Assembly (NCBI GenBank): GCA_030267325.1 | Contig: JAJDJS010000003.1 | Span: 41,162 to 105,161 of the forward strand | From: Desulfosarcina sp. OttesenSCG-928-A07 | GTDB taxonomy: Bacteria; Desulfobacterota; Desulfobacteria; Desulfobacterales; Desulfosarcinaceae | Direction of reading: 5' to 3' | DNA length: 64,000 bases | Shown here: positions 9,051 through 17,696 of the stretch, one piece after another | Layout of the letters: each line of letters starts with the position of its first letter | Position numbering within the stretch: the stretch's first letter is position 1 | Notes under the pieces: generated by a model | Database searches by the model: none | What the model saw: only the letters and a program-made list of their open reading frames with translations | Told to the model about the DNA's origin: nothing | Made by a program: the position numbers and the translations under genes

Positions 9051-10823
9051 TCACTCCTGATTTTCGATTTCTGTTGTTACCGGAAAGGCGGACGGATGGG
9101 ACGCTGATTGGGACCGGCGTTGATTGAAAGCCCGTTGCAGCGCGATGTCACGGTCGTAAATATCTTTCCGGAATTGCAGTACCCCGGCGTCATCGGTCCA
9201 GGCGGTTATGTATAAAAGGTGGACCGGCACCGGAAGGCGCGGACGAATGGTCTGCGTTTTTTGACTTTTGATGGCTTGGGCCAATTTTTCAGGGGGCCAG
9301 TCCGGTGTTTCCGCCAGTACAAACTCAGCCAGTTTTGAGGGAAATTCCACGCGGATACACCCCGAGCTGAAATCCCGCTGCGTTCTGTCAAACAACGCGT
9401 GGTTTGGCGTATCGTGCAGGTACACGGCAAAGGGATTGGGGAACATGAACTTGATTCGTCCAAGGGAGTTTGTGGGTCCGGGGTCCTGGCGGAGCCGGAA
9501 GGGAAACCGACCCGGACCGTAAGCCCGCCAGTCAATGGTTGACGGATTGATTTCCACCGCGTCTTTGGACCAGGTCTGAAACACGCGGATCTTCCGGCTA
9601 TTCAGGTAGGACACGTCTCCCTTTTTGAGCCTGGGCAGGATATCGGCCACAGCAATGGTGTTCGGAATATTCCAGTAGGGGTTGACCACCAGATATGAAA
9701 TCTCGGCGCTGAAAACCGGTGAACGCCGGGCCGGACGCCCCACCACAACACGCATGTCCAGCATCACCGTGTTATTGGCAACCGCCTTGAGGTTGAAATC
9801 GGCCGTATTGACCACCACATGCCGCCGCCCCAGGTCCCGGGGCAACCAGCGCCAACGTTCCAGATTGATGATCACCTGACGAATCCGGTCTTGAACAGGG
9901 ATGTTCAGCATGTAAAAGGTATTTTTCCCCACCGCGCCATCGGTGGCCAGCCCGTTGCGCTGCTGAAATGCTTTGACCGCTTTCACCAGTTCCCCATCAA
10001 ACAGATCCGCCTGGGCAACCGATGTATCCGGCGACAGGTCACCGCTGACGATCAACCGCTGCCTCAGGATGGGAATGGCGGAATTCCGATCGCCGGGACG
10101 CAGGGTCGTGCCGTCCGGAACCCGGGGGACCTCCTCCTGGGAGTGGACCACGTTACGAAGCCGGGCCAATTCTTTTTTCAGTCCGCGATATTCGGGGTAT
10201 GGCGGGCGAAGCGCATCAATCTCCGCGTCAACATCACTGTCCGGTGCGGTGGCGCGCTCCAGAGCAGCCACCAAGTCAACGGATTGCAGATTCACCTTCC
10301 AGTCGTTGTGGAGGGTTTCCGGATTGACCCTGCCCGCAGAAAGATGAGATCCGTACAGAAGAAAGGCGTCCGTCAAAATCAAATCCAGTTCTGCCCACAC
10401 CATGGAGGGTACCGAGTGCCCTGCTGCTTGTCGTCCCTGAATGACGAACAAGAGTTTGTCAATGGTGGAAAGATAATAATCTGCCGGAACAAGCCCCTCT
10501 TCCGGCGCTTGTTCCATGGCCCGGACAAAACTCATGGCCTGGGCGGAAACCTGAACCCCGTCACTCCACAGCGGCTGATACTGTCTTTTTTCATAAATGG
10601 ACGGCATCAACTGGACGCTGCACATGGCTTCGCCCTGGCAGGAAAGGGCGCCGGAAGCAGCCCCATACAGGAGACGGGATTGGATGGCCGCCTGAACAGG
10701 GTCAGCGCCAAAAAGCGTTTTGTCATCTTCAGAAAACGAATAGGCAGGAGAAGCTAAGAGGAGGATAAAAAAAATCACCGCTTGCGAGCCGGCACAAAAA
10801 AGATCAGCCCACTTTTTTTCCAT
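9051..10823 (-). CDS. YcbB/LdtD-type L,D-transpeptidase
   Basis: A 590-residue periplasmic murein L,D-transpeptidase that makes 3-3 crosslinks in peptidoglycan. An N-terminal signal peptide is clear (basic start, hydrophobic AVIFFILLLASPAYSF). A YcbB-type scaffold domain follows (QPLWSDG block near residue 80). The peptidoglycan-binding repeat reads RPGDRNSAIPILRQRL ... VKAFQQRNGLATDGAVGKNT. The C-terminal YkuD domain has YLHDTP and SSGCIRVE, with the nucleophile Cys489 and the partner His in the HDT block. The length matches E. coli LdtD (about 615). The arginine-rich C-terminal tail is unremarkable. It is the first gene of a two-gene minus-strand set with the DUF374 acyltransferase. Confidence 0.92.
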   Translation of the reverse strand: MEKKWADLFCAGSQAVIFFILLLASPAYSFSEDDKTLFGADPVQAAIQSRLLYGAASGALSCQGEAMCSVQLMPSIYEKRQYQPLWSDGVQVSAQAMSFVRAMEQAPEEGLVPADYYLSTIDKLLFVIQGRQAAGHSVPSMVWAELDLILTDAFLLYGSHLSAGRVNPETLHNDWKVNLQSVDLVAALERATAPDSDVDAEIDALRPPYPEYRGLKKELARLRNVVHSQEEVPRVPDGTTLRPGDRNSAIPILRQRLIVSGDLSPDTSVAQADLFDGELVKAVKAFQQRNGLATDGAVGKNTFYMLNIPVQDRIRQVIINLERWRWLPRDLGRRHVVVNTADFNLKAVANNTVMLDMRVVVGRPARRSPVFSAEISYLVVNPYWNIPNTIAVADILPRLKKGDVSYLNSRKIRVFQTWSKDAVEINPSTIDWRAYGPGRFPFRLRQDPGPTNSLGRIKFMFPNPFAVYLHDTPNHALFDRTQRDFSSGCIRVEFPSKLAEFVLAETPDWPPEKLAQAIKSQKTQTIRPRLPVPVHLLYITAWTDDAGVLQFRKDIYDRDIALQRAFNQRRSQSASHPSAFPVTTEIENQE

Positions 10824-11263
10824 TATGATATCAGCCCTTTAAGAAAAAATTGCAGCCCGAATCCAAAATTTATCCCATTACTTTACAACACCCCCCCAAG
10901 CCGTGCAACCGGTTTTCAATAAAGATAGTTCTCCGGGTACCACCGGTCTCTCTCAAAGCCATTCACAGGGTCAATCGCTTGAAAAAAAGTTAATCATTTC
11001 AAGCTTTATCCATCACCTCCGCGCAGGTGGCACCCAAGAAATCAAAAGGGGAATATCCATTCGGATGATAGATTTCTGCCTGTACGGAAATGATGATGGT
11101 TGGGTAAAGTCGCACGAACCCTGCAAAAACGCCATTTGTTGAGACCGTGCGGAAATCCTGTTTCAAGCGATTGCCCTGAAGCCATTGACAGTCCTCCCTG
11201 CTTTCCTATAGATGCCGTTCTGATGTTTGGCTCCCGCACCTCCAACCCATGGAAGGCCACAGG
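10824..11263. other. Intergenic region without a recognisable gene
   Basis: About 440 bases between the divergent L,D-transpeptidase and thymidylate synthase genes. I see no coding sequence with a ribosome-binding site and a recognisable product. A short hairpin (CACCT and AGGTG around a GCGCGG loop, 11016-11031) and AT-rich patches near 10850 and 10985 could belong to the promoters of the two flanking genes. I found no riboswitch signature that I could defend. Confidence 0.3.
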
Positions 11264-12055
11264 ATGAAGATTCACCACATTATCGCAAGGGACCTGCCGG
11301 ATCTCTGGTTTCAGGCCGTGCACGACATTCTGGACCAGGGAAATCGGTTTGTCATCGACCGCGGCTCCTACAAGGGGCAAACACGGCTGGAATACGATTA
11401 TTTCTGCGGACATGTGAAATATCCCGGAAGCCCCCCCCTGATTCCCGATATCCCACCGGCCTGCGGAATCCCCAATCCCGTTGAAGAAGCGTATATTTTC
11501 GGCGGAGACGGATACGGCCGGTCCTATATGGAGTACCTGATGACCGGCCATAAAGAGCCGGGAGAATCCTATACCTACGGCGAACGTCTGACCCGTGTTC
11601 CGATTTCCGGCGAAAAGCGCATGTGGTGGGATCATCATGTCACCGATATTGTGGATGACCGGAATCCGGACGGAAAAATTGTTTTTGAGGAAAACGGCGT
11701 CCTTTTTCTGAATCAGATTGAATGGGTCATTGACACCTACCGGCGATTTGGAGAGCGGAACAACCAGATGGTCCTCCAGGTCGCCCACCCATCCGACCTT
11801 GTACTGATGGATCCACCCTGCCTTCGCTCCATTGACACGCGGATTCAGGACGGAGCACTCCACTTTTTCGTTTATTTCCGCTCATGGGACTTATGGGGTG
11901 GACTACCTGCAAATCTTGCCGGTATTCAAACCCTGAAATCCTACATGGCCGCTGAAATCGGCGTGGCCGACGGCGAGATGATTGTGGAAAGCAAGGGCCT
12001 GCATCTGTACGGATACGCGGAAGATCTGGCCCGGCTCCGGTGCCTGAAAGTGTGA
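11264..12055 (+). CDS. Thymidylate synthase, archaeal/methanogen-like type
   Basis: A 263-residue member of the ThyA fold, which transfers a one-carbon unit to dUMP. The nucleophilic cysteine lies in DPPCLRSID (Cys186). It is followed by the family block FRSWDLWGGLPANLAGI, which corresponds to the RSWDxxLGxPFN region of ThyA, and then by a GLHLYGYAEDL segment where E. coli has DAHIYLNH. The His-to-Gly/Leu changes and overall divergence point to the archaeal-type putative thymidylate synthase branch rather than classical ThyA. The start at 11264 is preferred over an in-frame ATG 15 bases earlier because GGAAGG stands 7 bases in front of it. The gene has its own transcription unit. A role in dTMP supply is probable, but another pyrimidine substrate is possible. 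Confidence 0.75.
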   Translation: MKIHHIIARDLPDLWFQAVHDILDQGNRFVIDRGSYKGQTRLEYDYFCGHVKYPGSPPLIPDIPPACGIPNPVEEAYIFGGDGYGRSYMEYLMTGHKEPGESYTYGERLTRVPISGEKRMWWDHHVTDIVDDRNPDGKIVFEENGVLFLNQIEWVIDTYRRFGERNNQMVLQVAHPSDLVLMDPPCLRSIDTRIQDGALHFFVYFRSWDLWGGLPANLAGIQTLKSYMAAEIGVADGEMIVESKGLHLYGYAEDLARLRCLKV

Positions 12056-12100
12056 GCTTCCCCGACCCTGTCCCCTTTGGGAGAGAGTCGGGGTGGGGTA
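12056..12100. repeat. GC-rich interspersed repeat, copy 1
   Basis: The segment just after the thymidylate synthase stop contains CCCCGACCCTGTCCC, a short CTTT loop, GGGAGAGAGTCGGGG and a G-rich end. It folds as a long imperfect hairpin. Similar units, built around CACCCCGACCCTCTCCC and its complement, occur at about 35996-36050 and 60193-60225. The family looks like a REP-type intergenic element. Confidence 0.6.
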
Positions 12101-12242
12101 TGGGTTGTTGCAATCAGGGCGTATTCCCACCCGGCCAATAAACTGGCTTTAAGGAGTGGGAAAGAGCTGACATTTTTCCTTTCTCAAAAACATAGATATC
12201 TTTAATCAATTCATCACGTTGATTGATTTTGCGTCAACACGC

Positions 12243-13694
12243 CTATCCTTGTTTCTTCTTTTTCAGTGCGTCTCGAACACCTGCCGCGTAATCCGGATGC
12301 ACTTTTTCAAAATGGCCGATCTGGCGATCCACAATATGCTGGGGTACGCCTTCCATGGCATCGGCAATATTGCTGAACAACCGGGCCTTCTGGGCATCAT
12401 CAAACAGGTTAAACAGGGCCCGGGGCTGGCCGTAATCGTCGTTACCGTCGCGGTGATTATAGCGATCCGCATCGCCGCTGATCTTGAGGGGCGGTTCTTT
12501 AACGGCCGGGTCTTCCACCGGGCCGTTAAAGGAATTGGGCTCATAAAACGCATCCATCACCGGCATGTTGGGGGTAAATCGCATTTTCCCGTCTTTGTGG
12601 TAATGATTGACGGGGCATTTGGGCGCATTGATGGGAAGGGCTTCGTAATGGGTGCCAATCCGGTACCGGTGCGCATCTGGATAGGAAAAAATCCGGGCCT
12701 GGAGCATCTTGTCCGGTGACCAGCTGATCCCCGGCACCACATTGGACGGAGAAAATGCCGCCTGCTCCACTTCGGAAAAATAATTTTCCGGATTGCGGTT
12801 GAGTTCCATGATGCCCACGTCAATGAGCGGATAATCCCCGTGGGGCCATACCTTGGTAAGGTCAAAGGGGTTGTAAGGCGTTTTTTCCGCATCGGTTTCC
12901 GGCATAATCTGGACACAGAACCGCCATTTGGGGAAATCGCCTCTTTCAATGGCGTAAAAAAGATCTTCCTGGGTGGATTCACGGGTCCGGCCCACGACTT
13001 CGGCGGCCTCGGCATTGGTCCAATGCTTGTGCCCCTGCATGGTTTTGAAATGGAACTTGACCCAGAACCGTTCATTTTTTGCATTGATCAAACTGTAGGT
13101 ATGGCTTCCGTAGCCGTTTATGTGACGAATGCCAATGGGAAGCCCCCGGTCGGACATGAGAATGGTGACCTGGTGCATGGATTCCGGCGACAGGGACCAG
13201 AAATCCCACATGGCGGTATTGGACCTGAGATTGGTTTTGGGGTGGCGTTTCTGGGTGTGGATGAAATCCGGAAATTTGTACGCATCCCGGATAAAGAAAA
13301 CCGGCGTGTTGTTGCCCACCAGATCCCAGTTGCCGTGTTCCGTGTAAAATTTCAGCGCAAAACCGCGCACATCCCGCTCGGCATCAGCCGCCCCCATTTC
13401 ACCGGCAACCGTTGAAAACCGGGCAAACATGGGTGTCTTTTTCCCCACTTCGGAAAAAACAGCGGCTTTGGAATACCGGGTAATGTCATGGGTGATGGTC
13501 AGGGTGCCATGGGCTCCCCATCCTTTGGCATGGACCACCCGTTCGGGAATTCGCTCCCGGTTCTGATGGGCCAGTTTTTCCATCAGTTGATAATCCTGCA
13601 TGAGTACCGGCCCACGGGGTCCGGCAGTCAGCGCGTTCTGGTTGTCCGCCACAGGGGCTCCGGCGGATGTGGTCAGTCTGCTGGAATCACTCAT
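12243..13694 (-). CDS. katA: Monofunctional haem catalase
   Basis: A 483-residue small-subunit catalase that converts hydrogen peroxide to water and oxygen. The active-site histidine lies in [13 protein letters not shown] and the distal asparagine in [11 protein letters not shown]. The proximal haem ligand is the tyrosine of [14 protein letters not shown]. The protein is full length, with the usual [20 protein letters not shown] and [12 protein letters not shown] blocks. It stands alone between divergent neighbours, has no signal peptide and is probably cytoplasmic. A catalase fits oxygen defence in an anaerobe that meets oxygen at times. The start follows AAGGAGACCCAA. A possible promoter lies about 100 bases upstream. 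Confidence 0.96.
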   Translation of the reverse strand: MSDSSRLTTSAGAPVADNQNALTAGPRGPVLMQDYQLMEKLAHQNRERIPERVVHAKGWGAHGTLTITHDITRYSKAAVFSEVGKKTPMFARFSTVAGEMGAADAERDVRGFALKFYTEHGNWDLVGNNTPVFFIRDAYKFPDFIHTQKRHPKTNLRSNTAMWDFWSLSPESMHQVTILMSDRGLPIGIRHINGYGSHTYSLINAKNERFWVKFHFKTMQGHKHWTNAEAAEVVGRTRESTQEDLFYAIERGDFPKWRFCVQIMPETDAEKTPYNPFDLTKVWPHGDYPLIDVGIMELNRNPENYFSEVEQAAFSPSNVVPGISWSPDKMLQARIFSYPDAHRYRIGTHYEALPINAPKCPVNHYHKDGKMRFTPNMPVMDAFYEPNSFNGPVEDPAVKEPPLKISGDADRYNHRDGNDDYGQPRALFNLFDDAQKARLFSNIADAMEGVPQHIVDRQIGHFEKVHPDYAAGVRDALKKKKQG

Positions 13695-13789
13695 TTGGGT
13701 CTCCTTGTCTGATGGTTAACCGTTATGGAGCAGTATCAGGACGGTCAGAATCACGCCTTCTTCTTCGGATGAAAAGAAAAAAGCGTCCT

Positions 13790-13821
13790 ACTATAACGCC
13801 TGTTTTACTTTCTTTTGTCAA
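13790..13821 (-). promoter_or_regulatory. Possible catalase promoter
   Basis: On the minus strand TTGACA (13816-13821) is followed after 20 bases by TATAGT (13790-13795). Both hexamers are near consensus, but the spacing is longer than the usual 16-18, so this is tentative. A regulated promoter with a stretched spacer would suit a stress gene. The remainder of the 13695-14048 gap is AT-rich and shows no gene. Confidence 0.35.
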
Positions 13822-14048
13822 GACAGCAGATGATCCGGCTTTATCTTTTCAGTTGTTTGACAGAATTTCAGCAGTGTTTCTGTTCATGGGCAGAAATTCG
13901 ATTCATCCGGCTGACAGATCTTTTTTGCCATATGGAAGGTTGAAAATCCCAAATCAGGTATGATATCTGCCCGGAATGAACTTCCGGCGGCTTTCAGGGG
14001 AACTGGAGGCCGTTTTTTATCTTTCGGCATCCGTCAAGGAGGGTGATC

Positions 14049-14699
14049 ATGAAAGTCATTGCACCGTCGATTTTATCGGCGGATTTTTCAAAACTGGGGG
14101 ATGAAATCCGCGCTGTTGAAAAAGCAGGTGCAGACTGGATTCATGTGGATGTGATGGACGGCCGCTATGTGCCCAATATCACCATGGGCCCCCTGGTGGT
14201 GGAAGCGGTCCGCCGCACCACATCCCTTCCGGTGGATGTGCACCTGATGATTGAATCACCGGACCGGTATATTCCCGACTTTGTATCTGCCGGCGCCGAC
14301 TATATCGCGGTCCACCAGGAAGCCTGCACCCACCTGCACCGGACCCTTCAGCTGATCCGGGAAAAGGGCGCCAAACCCGGCGTGGCCCTGAACCCGGCAA
14401 CGCCGGTGGAGACCCTCAAGTGGATTCTGCCGGATATTGATCTCATTGTGGTCATGAGCGTCAATCCGGGATTTGGCGGACAGCGGTTTATCCCCTCTTC
14501 CCTTGAAAAAATCGCTGAAATCAAGGCCCTGATCCAGGAAAAAGGGCTGTCCCCCCTCATTCAGATCGACGGCGGCGTGAATCCCGACACCATCGGCCGG
14601 ATTTCCCGGGCAGGCGTCAATGTATTTGTTGCCGGAAGCGCTATTTTTGGAAGTAACGACTATGCCGAAACCATCTCCCGCCTCAAAGCCAACTGGTAA
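14049..14699 (+). CDS. rpe: Ribulose-phosphate 3-epimerase
   Basis: A 216-residue TIM-barrel enzyme that interconverts ribulose 5-phosphate and xylulose 5-phosphate in the pentose phosphate pathway. All family motifs are present: APSILSADF at the start, HVDVMDGRYVPNITMGP with metal-binding His and Asp, DVHLMI, VMSVNPGFGGQRF with the flexible catalytic loop, and IDGGVN near the phosphate site. The start at 14049 is chosen because AAGGAGG ends 6 bases upstream; an in-frame GTG two codons earlier lies inside that site. The 3' end overlaps the next gene by 38 bases, so the two are coupled. Confidence 0.96.
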   Translation: MKVIAPSILSADFSKLGDEIRAVEKAGADWIHVDVMDGRYVPNITMGPLVVEAVRRTTSLPVDVHLMIESPDRYIPDFVSAGADYIAVHQEACTHLHRTLQLIREKGAKPGVALNPATPVETLKWILPDIDLIVVMSVNPGFGGQRFIPSSLEKIAEIKALIQEKGLSPLIQIDGGVNPDTIGRISRAGVNVFVAGSAIFGSNDYAETISRLKANW

Positions 14700-15876
14700 G
14701 AAGGGACCTGAACGGGAAAAAAACAGCGCGGCCAATCCGGCCGATGCGGCAAAGCTTCTGACCGCCTTTGACCGAAAAATCCTCAAAGGACTTCTGGCCG
14801 AGTGGGAAAACGCCGCGTGGCAGCTTCCAGAGGCTATTCAGGGCCGGATCCTGCCGCCGATTTTCGGGATTCGGGAGATGACGGACCGGTTCGGCATCTG
14901 GGTGTCGGACCGGCGGGAAATCAGCCTGAGCCGAGACCTTGTGACCCATTACCGGTGGGATGATGTCCGGGATGTGCTTCTCCATGAAATGGCCCACCAG
15001 GTGGCCTGTGAGGCGTTGAGCGGCAAAGATGAGCCGCCCCATGGGGATTCCTTCAAAGCGGTCTGCCGCATGCTCCGGATCAGCCCGGCGGCAACGGCCG
15101 CGTATCGTTCGTTGCGGAATCGCATCGGTGACGGACAAATCCTGGATGAACAGGATCGGATCATGGTCAAGGTCCAGAAACTCATGGCCCTTGCCACCAG
15201 CGCCAATGTCAACGAGGCCCATGCGGCCATGCAAAAGGCCTATGCGCTGATTGCCCGGCACAATATTTCCCTGATTGAAAAAAACACGGATCAATCCTAT
15301 GTGAGCATTTTCGTCGACACCCCGCGTCTCCGACGGTTTCGGGAAGACTATCATCTGGCGTCCCTGCTTCAGGAATTTTATTTTGTCCACGGCGTGTGGG
15401 TTCAGGCATGGGTCATCAGCAAGGAAAAAATGGGACGGGTGCTGGAGATCAGCGGAACTTCCCAGAATGTCCAGATCGCCGAATATGTTCACGATACGGT
15501 CGTCCGGTACATCCATTCAGCATGGGATGCCTACTGCCGGAAGGCAGGTGACAGGCTGGGCCGGTACCGCAAAACCGATTTTGCTGTCGGCATCATCGAG
15601 GGATTTAAAACCACGCTGAAATCAGCGACAAAGCACATGGCTGCGGATTCAGAAACGTATCTTCCCGTCACCCTCACCGACCCCGGGCTGGAAAGCTATG
15701 TGGAGAACCGTTATCCCCATATTCGCCGTTCATCCCGACAAGGACCGGGGTGCGACAAGAAAATCCTGTCCGACGGCATTGAAACTGGGAAAAGACTGGT
15801 CATTGCCAAGGGCATCAGCCAGCGCGCCGATACCCGAACCCTATCGCTTCCGTTTAAGACCTCTTCAACACCCTGA
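14662..15876 (+). CDS. SprT-like zinc metalloprotease-fold protein with DUF2786
   Basis: A 404-residue protein in two parts. Residues about 30-155 form a SprT-like metallopeptidase fold with the zinc motif LLHEMAHQ (HExxH). Residues about 165-215 match DUF2786 (KVQKLMALATSANVNEAHAAMQKAYALI). SprT-like proteins include DNA-protein crosslink proteases in eukaryotes, but bacterial members are mostly untested. The start at 14662 has GGAAG about 8 bases upstream and lies inside rpe in another frame, so the genes overlap by 38 bases. A C-terminal domain of about 180 residues follows and I could not assign it. A role in handling damaged or crosslinked protein is only a suggestion. Confidence 0.72.
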   Translation: MPKPSPASKPTGKKGPEREKNSAANPADAAKLLTAFDRKILKGLLAEWENAAWQLPEAIQGRILPPIFGIREMTDRFGIWVSDRREISLSRDLVTHYRWDDVRDVLLHEMAHQVACEALSGKDEPPHGDSFKAVCRMLRISPAATAAYRSLRNRIGDGQILDEQDRIMVKVQKLMALATSANVNEAHAAMQKAYALIARHNISLIEKNTDQSYVSIFVDTPRLRRFREDYHLASLLQEFYFVHGVWVQAWVISKEKMGRVLEISGTSQNVQIAEYVHDTVVRYIHSAWDAYCRKAGDRLGRYRKTDFAVGIIEGFKTTLKSATKHMAADSETYLPVTLTDPGLESYVENRYPHIRRSSRQGPGCDKKILSDGIETGKRLVIAKGISQRADTRTLSLPFKTSSTP

Positions 15877-15954
15877 TACCGCTTTTCTTCCATCCGGAAA
15901 GCGGTCGCCGCAGAGTTTTCCATTTAGCCATGATACTCATCAGGAGATAAACGT

Positions 15955-16974
15955 GTGACAGAAAACCACGCACCGGGAAAAAATACACCCATCCGTGTGG
16001 TCACCATTGGCGGCGGCACCGGACAGTATGTCCTTTTGTCCGGACTGCGGAAACTAGCGCATATTCACATCACCGCCATTGTGTCCATGATGGACAGCGG
16101 GGGCAGTACCGGAAGGCTCAGGGATGAGCTGGGCGCGCTGCCGCCGGGAGATATCTTAAAATGCATCCTGGCCCTGTCCCCTCACCAGGAAGCAGTCCGG
16201 TCCATTTTTCAGAAACGGTTCACCCAAAACCACCGCCTCAAAGGCCATAACGCCGGAAACATGCTGCTGACCATGCTTTCCGGCTATACAGCGAGCTTTC
16301 CCGCCGGAGTCCAGGCCCTGGCCGAAATTCTGGATGTCCGGGGCGATATTCTGCCGGTCACCATTCACCAGGTCACACTAGTGGCGGAACTGACTGACGG
16401 TACCCGTATTTTTGGTGAAAACGCCATTGACATACCCCGGGGAAACCAGCGGGAAACCATCCGTGATGTGTATCTTGTTCCCCACCACGGAAATCACATT
16501 TCTGTGTACCCACCGGTACTGGATGCCCTTGAACAGGCGGACATCATCATTTTGGGCCCCGGTGATGTGTTCACCAGTATTGTCCCCAACCTGCTTGTTC
16601 CGGGCCTTCGCGAAAAACTGGAAACTGTCACAGCGCCGATTTACCAGGTGGTCAACATCATGACCAAATACGGAGAAACCCGCCACTTTCAGGTAAAGGA
16701 TTTTATCGCTACCCTTGAAAGCTTTGTCGGGCGAAAAATCACCGCTGCCCTGGTGAATACCAAACGGCCGGACGAAAAACTGCTGGCCCTGTATCAGGCG
16801 CAGAAATCCGATTTTGTGGAAATCGGTTTTCCGGAAACCGAAACAAAGCTGATTCTGGAGGATTTTTTGGACACCGCCGGCGGCATCATCCGCCATGATT
16901 CGGAAAAACTGGCCATGGCGTTTCAGCGGATTCTGGCGGATCTGGAAAACCATCAGACGCCGCAAAAAGGGTGA
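15955..16974 (+). CDS. yvcK: YvcK/CofD-family protein (gluconeogenesis factor type)
   Basis: A 339-residue member of the YvcK family. YvcK proteins bind UDP-sugars and in Bacillus are needed for growth on gluconeogenic carbon and for normal cell shape. The nucleotide-binding start VVTIGGGTGQYVLLSGL, the SMMDSGGSTGRLRDELG block, GHNAGNMLLTMLSG and LGPGDVFTSIVPNLLVPG are all present. The GTG start has CAGGAGA 7 bases upstream. The gene runs convergently to ispD with only 4 bases between their stop codons. An HPr-domain gene sits next to ispD. In Bacillus, yvcK is in the operon of the HPr-like Crh, so the nearness of an HPr domain here is notable. Confidence 0.9.
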   Translation: MTENHAPGKNTPIRVVTIGGGTGQYVLLSGLRKLAHIHITAIVSMMDSGGSTGRLRDELGALPPGDILKCILALSPHQEAVRSIFQKRFTQNHRLKGHNAGNMLLTMLSGYTASFPAGVQALAEILDVRGDILPVTIHQVTLVAELTDGTRIFGENAIDIPRGNQRETIRDVYLVPHHGNHISVYPPVLDALEQADIIILGPGDVFTSIVPNLLVPGLREKLETVTAPIYQVVNIMTKYGETRHFQVKDFIATLESFVGRKITAALVNTKRPDEKLLALYQAQKSDFVEIGFPETETKLILEDFLDTAGGIIRHDSEKLAMAFQRILADLENHQTPQKG

Positions 16975-16978
16975 CGGA

Positions 16979-17686
16979 TCAGCTGAGAATTGAACGATCG
17001 TCCTTTTCCTGATGGATGACCCTGGCAATAATCAGATCCGCCGGGGTGGTGATTTTGATGTTGAAGGGATCGCCGGGAATCATCTGGACGGGGTTTCCCG
17101 CAACTTCGGCCACAGAGGCATCATCTGTGACCGTGACGCCGGACTTTGGCAGGTTTTGATACGCCTTGCGAATCATATCCAGGCGAAACACCTGGGGGGT
17201 CTGGGCCAGATAAATATTTCGCCGGTCCAGGGTGCGGATGATCATGCCGGTTTCATCCCCCTGCTTCAGGGTATCGGTGGCCGGCACCACTGGAATGCAG
17301 GCACCGGTCCTTTTGGCATGATCCACCAGTTTTTCCATGAGAGATGTCCGGACAAAGGGCCGGACACCATCGTGAATCATGACGATGTCGTTTCCGCCCC
17401 CTGCCAGCGCTGCAAGTCCGCGCATCACCGAGTCCTGGCGCTCCCTTCCGCCGGAAGTCAGGTGAACCGGATGGTCAAAGGAAAAAGGAACGATGAGATG
17501 GTCCTGGCACCAGTCCAGATCCGCTTCAGGCACCACCAGAACCATGCGATTCAGGGCAGAAAATCGGTCCAGGGCCTTTAAGGTATGTACCACAATGGGA
17601 GTCCCTGAAAGGGACAGGTACTGTTTTTTCACCGGCGCGCCCATGCGAAGGCCACTCCCGCCGGCAACAATCACCGCACTGACCAT
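16979..17686 (-). CDS. ispD: 2-C-methyl-D-erythritol 4-phosphate cytidylyltransferase
   Basis: A 235-residue enzyme of the non-mevalonate isoprenoid pathway that joins CTP and methylerythritol phosphate. The CTP-binding start is VIVAGGSGLRMGAPVKKQYL, with the catalytic Arg and Lys. HDGVRPFV, PATDTLK, RRNIYLAQTPQVF and TDDASVAE follow in the usual order and spacing. The length is typical. The start lies 10 bases after the stop of the HPr-domain gene upstream, so they probably share a transcript. ispF is not adjacent, although ispD-ispF pairs are common elsewhere. Confidence 0.94.
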   Translation of the reverse strand: MVSAVIVAGGSGLRMGAPVKKQYLSLSGTPIVVHTLKALDRFSALNRMVLVVPEADLDWCQDHLIVPFSFDHPVHLTSGGRERQDSVMRGLAALAGGGNDIVMIHDGVRPFVRTSLMEKLVDHAKRTGACIPVVPATDTLKQGDETGMIIRTLDRRNIYLAQTPQVFRLDMIRKAYQNLPKSGVTVTDDASVAEVAGNPVQMIPGDPFNIKITTPADLIIARVIHQEKDDRSILS

Positions 17687-17696
17687 GGCTTCCCCG

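Noticed and set aside
10824..11263. Possible riboswitch upstream of the L,D-transpeptidase or thymidylate synthase
   Set aside because: The hairpins seen do not match the conserved core of any riboswitch class I know.
17012..17581. 189-codon frame opposite ispD
   Set aside because: Antisense shadow of a complete, motif-rich ispD.
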